A stretch of DNA of 64,000 nt from Akebia trifoliata (Eukaryota > Streptophyta > Magnoliopsida > Ranunculales > Lardizabalaceae). The stretch lies in assembly GCA_017979445.1 (NCBI GenBank), contig CM030714.1:40454326-40518325 (forward strand), written 5' to 3'. Position numbers and translations under genes: made by a program. The notes beneath the pieces were generated by a model. That model was not told the DNA's origin. It worked only from the letters and a program-made list of their open reading frames with translations, and searched no databases. This document shows positions 58,512 to 64,000 of this stretch, one piece after another. Position 1 is the stretch's first letter, and each line of letters starts with the position of its first letter.

Positions 58512-60620
58512 ATGAGAAAAACGACCAAAATGGGAAGAGCTAGAGGCGAAACACGCAGAGAGCCATCAAATCCCTTACCAGCAGATTCACCTCCAAACGT
58601 ACAGGACCCTATGCTCGTAATGTACAACTTACTCACAGAGATGAGGGAAGAGATGCGCAGGGGTTTAGAGAAGCAAAATGATGAGATAACAAACATAAGG
58701 AGGGAAAATGAGGAACTTAGGCAAAGACTAGGCGAGCGCGCAAAGACCGAAGAGGGCCCAGGTGCGGAGCAAAGCAGGGATCATATCGTCCGAACAGCGC
58801 GGACAGATACAGACTGGATCGAAGATTCAGCAGCAGCAAAAATGCAGCAAGGAAGCTCAGAAGTTGAGGAAATGCTAAGGAGGAGGGACGAGGAACTCAC
58901 ACGTGGGAAGGATCCTACGCAAAAGGTACGGAACGCCATTCGGGAGCTCAAGGGGACACCGTTCTCGCCAAGGATAATGAGTTCGGAACCACCAAGAACG
59001 TTCCATATGCCAAAGTTTGAAACTTATGACGGAACGAGAGACCCTATGGACCATATTCTACATTACAAAAGCCAGATGGTGCTATACCAGAAGGATGATT
59101 CGTTACTTTGCAAGTTGTTTCCATCAACTCTGAGACACGGGGCCATGACGTGGTTCCAGGCGTTACCAGCTAGATCCATTATGAACTTTTCCGAGCTAGA
59201 GGAAACGTTCGTTGGACAGTTCGTACATCTGTGGAGGAAGAGGGTCGGAGTTAACACTCTGTTTAATCTTAGACAGGAGGTCGGGGAGAGCATCCAGTCA
59301 TTCGCAACTCGTTTCCGAACAAAGGCGTTGGATGAAGAAGGCATGGACGAAGCAACCGCCTGTGCGACGTACATTGCTGTAGTCATCCCGGGAACACGGT
59401 TACACGAGTCATTGATCAAATCTGACCCAACTCGTTTGGAAGATTTATACTCAAAGGTGGAGAAGTACATCATCGTAGAGGAATCCGTGAAGGGCAGGAG
59501 ACGAAGTGCTCAGACAATGGCCAATAGCGATGGAGGAATTGAAGCACCAAAAGCACCAACTCTTCTCGGAGGGGAAGGAAGCAAGAAAAGGCGGAGAGAA
59601 TCGAATGAGCAATCAAGGTGGAAGAGAGGCCGGGTGTATACACCGCTCAATGAAAAGCTATCTGTGATACTGAGGCACATAAAGAGCGAACCTGATTTCA
59701 TTCAGCCACCCCGAGGGTATAAGGAAAAATCTGGAAAATCGTACTGCGAGTACCATGTGGCCGATGACCACCCCATCGAGGACTGTTACAGGTTACGCCA
59801 TATCATCCAGGATATGGTCGAAGCAGGGATGCTCAAAATGTATGTCTCGTCAGGAAGAGAGAAAAGAAGGGAAACCCCTGAGAGAGACGAAGGGAAGTCG
59901 AGACCTAGGTGGCCAGCAAAGGAGGGGCGCCGAGAACCGGAAGAACGCAGGATAGTGCATACTATCACAGGGGTGTTGGGGGCTGAAGTGCCGTCTAGGC
60001 AGGTGATTTGGGAGAGAGTAAAAAGGATCCGACATATGGTTGGTGTCAACCATGTAGCATCGGGGGTACGGATAGCAGAAACGATAGGCAACGGAGCGGA
60101 TGCTCGGGCGATTGTTTTTACGGAGGACGACCTGAGGGGAACCGCAAAGCCCCATCAGGACGCACTCGTGATCGCACTCCCAGTTGGAAACGTCGAGCTC
60201 CGTAAAATACTAGTGGACTCGGGAAGTGCAGTGGATATTCTTTTCTTGAGCGCAGCGAAAAGGATGGGGATTTCTGATAGTTTAGAATCAACCCCGACCC
60301 TAGTTTATGGGTTCAATGGGGCTCCGAGCAGTTCGGTGGGAGAAATCACACTCCCTATCACAGCGGGATCAAAAGTGGTAGAGGCAGATTCAGCCTATAA
60401 CGCGATCCTCGGACGAAGATGGATACACGAGATGAGGGCAGTCCCTTCAACTTATCATCAGGTTATTCGATTCCCAAGCAAGGAAGGGGTGATAGAGATC
60501 AGGGGTGACCAGGAGATGGCGCAACGGTGTTTTCATCTGACCTTGGAGCAAGGACGGGGCGCCGAGGCCATTCCTCAGAAGAAGAGGAAGGAGCCACCTA
60601 TTGAAGGAGAAACGTCATAG
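58512..60620 (+). pseudogene. Retrotransposon gag-protease segment
   Basis: The frame from the first ATG after the primer site encodes 702 aa. An early coiled coil (EMREEMRRGLEKQ) is followed near residue 160 by the retrotransposon gag domain (PRTFHMPKFETYDGTRDPMD). Near residue 410 is YCEYHVADDHPIEDCYRL, a zinc-binding-like motif of the lineage. The aspartic protease (LVDSGSAVDILF) lies near residue 567. The open frame continues upstream into the LTR, but no ATG lies there. It ends at a TAG at 60618; a second TAG follows at 60627, after which the same frame reads on into reverse transcriptase. Related elements encode one polyprotein, so these stops look like damage, though stop readthrough cannot be excluded. 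Confidence 0.8.
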
Positions 60621-60629
60621 CAATTATAG

Positions 60630-61727
60630 AGGGAGCCAGAGCAGGAGCGGCTGGCAACAGTAGAGGAAGTTGAGGCAGTGGATCTCGACGATAGCGGAGG
60701 ACAGCTGGTTAATATCGGCACCACAATGTTGCAGGAAGAGAAAATGGCGTTGGTCCAGCTTCTAAGGGCAAACAAGGACGTGTTTGCATGGTCGATGGAG
60801 GACATGCCCGGGATTGACCCCTTGGTGGCGTGCCATAGACTAAACATTGATAAAGACTTCCGACCTGTTCGACAGAAGTCAAGGAGGCTGTCGTCCCGTT
60901 TAAGGCAGGGGGTAAATGGTGAAATCGAGAAACTATTAAAGGCTGGATTCATCAGGGAAGTAGATTACCCAGAATGGATAGCCAATATAGTGGCAATGCC
61001 AAAGAAGGACGGGAGAGTGAGAGTTTGCATTGACTTCACAAATCTTAATAAGGCGTGCCCAAAGGACAGTTTCCCTTTGCCAAGGATCGACAGACTAGTA
61101 GATGCTACGGCCAGGAATGAAAGAATGTCATTCATGGATGGATACTCGGGGTATAACCAAATCCCCTTAGCAATGGAGGATCAGGAACGAACGTCATTCA
61201 TCACCGAGCAAGGGTTGTTTTGTTTTAAGGTCATGCCATTTGGCTTGAGGAATGCTGGGGCCACTTACCAGAGGCTCGTGACGAGAATGTTTGAAAGGTT
61301 GATCGGAAAGACTGTAGAGGTGTATATTGATGACTTGTTAGTAAAAAGCAAGAAAACGGAAAACCATTTGACAGACCTCAAGCAAACTTTCGATCGGCTA
61401 CAGAGTTTTCAAATGAAGCTGAATCCGAAGAAGTACGTATTCACAGTTTCTTCTGGGAAATTCCTCGGGCACATTATCACCAGGAGAGGCATCGAGGCCA
61501 ACCTAGACCAAATCCAGGCTTTGGTGGAGATGTCGAGCCCCAATAACCAAAAACAGGTGCAGAAATTAACGGGAAGAATAGCTGCGTTGAGTAGGTTTAT
61601 TTCTAGAGTATCTGATAGATGCCGTCCACTATTCAAATTGTTACAGAAAGAAAAGAACTTCGCCTGGAGCGCAGAATGTGAGATAGCATTTAACGACCTG
61701 AAGAAGTATACAGTCACCAATCCTTAG
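60630..61727 (+). pseudogene. Retrotransposon reverse transcriptase segment
   Basis: This is in frame with the upstream gag-protease. It holds the full RT palm and fingers motifs: FIREVDYPEWIANIV, VCIDFTNLNKACPKDSFPLP, FMDGYSGYNQIP, MPFGLRNAGATYQRLV, the catalytic YIDD at 61322-61333, and FLGHIITRRGIEA. It stops at 61727 by a frameshift shortly before the RNase H domain. The catalytic residues are present. Confidence 0.85.
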
Positions 61728-62196
61728 CTCTCCAGAGGAAGGAGAAGAGATAGGAATTTATCTGGCAGCCAGCTCGTCGGCCATAAGCTCGATTATTTTC
61801 AAAATCGACTTGGGACGGGAGTACCCTATCTACTACGTCAGCAAAACACTAGGTCCATCAGAGGGGAGGTACACGAAGGCGGAGAGAGTGGGATTATCGC
61901 TTGTCTACTCAGCACATAAGCTCAGGCCTTATTTCCTCTCACACCGTATCCGAGTTGTAACAGACAGCCCATTGAAAGAAATGATGTATTGGTCGAAAAA
62001 ATCTCGGAGGATGGCAAGATGGGCGGTAATTTTTGGCGAATACGATTTACAGTTTGAGTCACAAACGGCATTAAAAGGGCAAGTGTTGGCAGACTTCCTT
62101 GCTGACTTCCCGGTCGAAGATCCAAACTGGGAAGAGTTGGAGGACGAGGACGAAGGGGCAGAAGAAGCGGAATTGTGGGACAAACACGCAGGTTAG
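61728..62196 (+). pseudogene. Retrotransposon RNase H segment, frameshifted
   Basis: A one-base frame change near 61720 restores RNase H sequence: LSSPEEGEEIGIYLAASSSA, YYVSKTLGPSEGRYTKAE, VVTDSPLKEMM. It ends in an acidic linker (EELEDEDEGAEEAELWD) and then a TAG at about 62194. Confidence 0.75.
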
Positions 62197-63353
62197 GGGA
62201 TGTTCGTCGATGGTTCGTCAAATTATTCCGGCTCGGGGGTTGGAATATTGCTTGTAACGCCGAACAATGACAGACTGGGGAAGGTAATCAAGCTCGGATA
62301 TGGGGCATCAAACAATGAGGCTGAGTACGAGGAATTATCAATGGACTGAGAATGGCAAGAGATTTGAAAATCGCCCGAATAACGTTATGCACTGACTCTC
62401 AACTCATAACAAATCAGTGCAATGGAAAATTCGAAGCAAAGGACGAGCGTATGGCAAAATATCTGACTGCAGTAAATAGGGAAGTGGAAAAATTCGACCA
62501 AGTAAAGATATGTCAGATACCGAGGGATGAAAACAGGCATGCAGACTCGCTGGCCTACATCGCTTCGATGCTAGGAGAAACAAAAAGACGGGTTCTACCG
62601 GTAGAATACGTGCCTAAAGTAAGCATTGAGCACGGCGAAAGAGAATGCGCAAAGGTGGAGCGAACCTCGGGATGGATAGATGAATACGCGCAGTATCTAC
62701 ACACAAAGGTGTTGCCACAGGACAAGGTTGAAGCTAGGAAGATGCTACGGCAGATCGGGAAATATACACTTGTCGAAGGAGAACTTTATAAAATGTCGAT
62801 CGGAGGACCACTTCTAAAATGCCTGGGAAAGGAGGAATCCGAGCTCATAATGGCCGAAATTCATGAGGGGATTTGTGGCAACCACTCGGAGGGACGGTCA
62901 CTTGCCAATAAGGTGATCAACCAGGGCTATTTTTGGCCCAGGGTGCAGGAAGATTGCAAGAAGTACGTAAGGACATGCGACAAATGCCAAAAACATGCCC
63001 CCATGCGCCTGCAACCAGCCAGTGAGCTCCACCCTATGAAGTCGCCCTGGCCGTTCTCTATATGGGGAATGGACATTGTTGGACCTCTACCTCGGGGAAA
63101 AGGGGGTAAGCTCTTCATTCTAGTAGCAACAGATTATTTTACTAAGTGGGTCGAAGCTGCTCCGTTCACTCGAATCAGCGAGGAAGAGGTCATCAAGTTC
63201 ACTTGGGAACATATAATAACGCGCTTCGGAATTCCCTATGCACTAATCTCCGACAACGGAACCCAGTTCAAAGGTAACCGTGTGCAATCGTACTTCAGGG
63301 AATACAGGATCCGATCACTCCAGTCATCCCCGAGGTATCCACAAGGTAAGTAA
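62197..63353 (+). pseudogene. Second RNase H and truncated integrase segment
   Basis: After the TAG, GMFVDGSSN and NNEAEYEE mark a second, archaeal-type RNase H domain as found in Tat elements. A small indel near 62335 shifts the frame, which then continues as MARDLKIARITLCTDSQLI. The integrase zinc finger (H near 62862 through CDKC near 62976) and the core follow, with catalytic Asp codons at about 63073 (GMDIVGP) and 63252 (ISDNGTQF). The frame ends after SPRYPQGK at 63353, before the catalytic Glu, so the integrase core is incomplete and the C-terminal domain is missing. Confidence 0.75.
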
Positions 63354-63767
63354 AAGTGAAAATGAAAACAAGAAATGAGTGGGGTATTTATAAACCTGAG
63401 GGGCCTCGAGATACGTGCTTGAGATCAACGGATGGGGTTTCTCAGATGGGTCATGATGAGGCATTAAATGATGAGAGATCCGATATGACCGTTCGCCCCT
63501 TACACACGAATCAAGCCATTCGCGGAGCGCCACGTGTATTCTATACAATAATTGCGCCGTATAAACCAACAGACAAGACACACCTTACGAGAACAGCTCT
63601 ACCGACCGTCGCCCTCGAAAAACGAAAGGGCTAGGTAATGATTCGTCATAATGAAATCATTAATCCTAGCTGTGATCCACTGAGAGGCTGCCACGCGTCA
63701 AATTTTCAATTTTTATTAATATTCTCGAGCGCCCGAGCAATCCGCCCGAGCTTTTGAGAGGGGGTAT
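63354..63767 (+). other. Retrotransposon 3' untranslated region and polypurine tract
   Basis: About 400 bp without recognisable coding homology. It ends in the purine tract GAGAGGGGGTAT just before the 3' LTR. The 92-aa frame at 63356-63634 shows no motif I know. The missing integrase C-terminus implies an internal deletion at its left edge. Confidence 0.6.
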
Positions 63768-64000
63768 TGTGGGTGAAATTCTTAAATATGGACACGTGGC
63801 TCAAGCGAAGCCCGGGAGTAATGATTTTAAGTTCGGATAGACTGCTACATTGGCCCAGTTGACTAAACTCTTCGGATGCACAGATGTCCAGCTCAGACCT
63901 GAGCCATCGACCAATTAAGTAGTCCGGACAATGGCAGTATAGGTCGGTAAGACGAATCTGACAGATGTGCCATTGATTGACAGCTCTAACAACCCACATC
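63768..64000 (+). repeat. 3' LTR, cut by the window end
   Basis: TGTGGGTGAAATTC starts directly after the polypurine tract, and the 233 bp present align end to end with the 5' LTR. Confidence 0.9.

Larger units (their letters stand above)
57932..64000 (+). mobile_element. Ty3/gypsy LTR retrotransposon, Tat-lineage-like, decayed
   Basis: The element comprises a 5' LTR, primer site, gag-protease, reverse transcriptase, RNase H, a second RNase H, a partial integrase, a polypurine tract and a 3' LTR cut by the window end. The order (integrase after RNase H), the second RNase H-like region before integrase and the YCEYH...DC motif in Gag suggest the Tat lineage. In-frame stops, frameshifts and a truncated integrase make it non-autonomous. 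Confidence 0.9.

Noticed and set aside
63356..63634. 92-aa frame downstream of the integrase
   Set aside because: No known motif; it lies in the retrotransposon 3' untranslated region. It could be an extra frame of the family, but nothing here supports that.

Overview
This window is nuclear DNA from a flowering plant, probably a eudicot; I cannot place it more precisely. The evidence is GT-AG introns of up to 4 kb, plant-type protein families, plant transposon families throughout, and a cytosolic-type tRNA gene in AT-rich intergenic DNA. All exon boundaries below were derived by hand by joining reading frames at GT-AG sites. They keep phase from start to stop for four genes.

Layout. 1-3.3 kb: transposon-littered upstream DNA. 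3.3-14.6 kb (+): an HRD1-type ER-membrane ubiquitin ligase gene with a consensus ER-stress element upstream; its first coding intron holds a 2.1-kb DNA transposon carrying a fragment of another RING-ligase gene. 16.3-18.6 kb (+): a 664-aa charged protein with a conserved plant N-terminus and a mitosis-type promoter element. 18.6-21.3 kb: a local duplication split by a Mutator-like element. 21.8-22.7 kb (-): an RMA/MUSE-like RING ligase gene with a frameshift. 22.7-28.7 kb: repeats, including a probable old LTR and a hAT-like element. 28.9-42.0 kb (+): a complete 12-exon SEC23 gene for the COPII coat. 43.8 kb (-): tRNA-Ser(GCT). 44-51.5 kb: a dense field of foldback elements, including a 1.2-kb near-palindrome. 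52.0-54.9 kb (-): a small two-exon LEA-like gene split by a 2.5-kb intron. 55-57.9 kb: more foldback elements. 57.9-64 kb (+): a decayed Ty3/gypsy (Tat-lineage-like) LTR retrotransposon whose 3' LTR runs off the window.

How the genes relate. HRD1 retrotranslocates and ubiquitinates misfolded ER proteins, SEC23 exports correctly folded cargo from the ER, and RMA-type RING proteins also act on ER-associated substrates. The three lie within 40 kb. Plants do not use operons, so this is noted as an observation and not a functional claim.

The most distinctive content is the repeats. At least six families of hairpin-forming elements recur, often nested or in tandem. Several with different ends share the same internal core. 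Several insertions have exact or near-exact 9-bp (Mutator-like) or 3-bp (PIF/Harbinger-like) flanking duplications that can be read directly.
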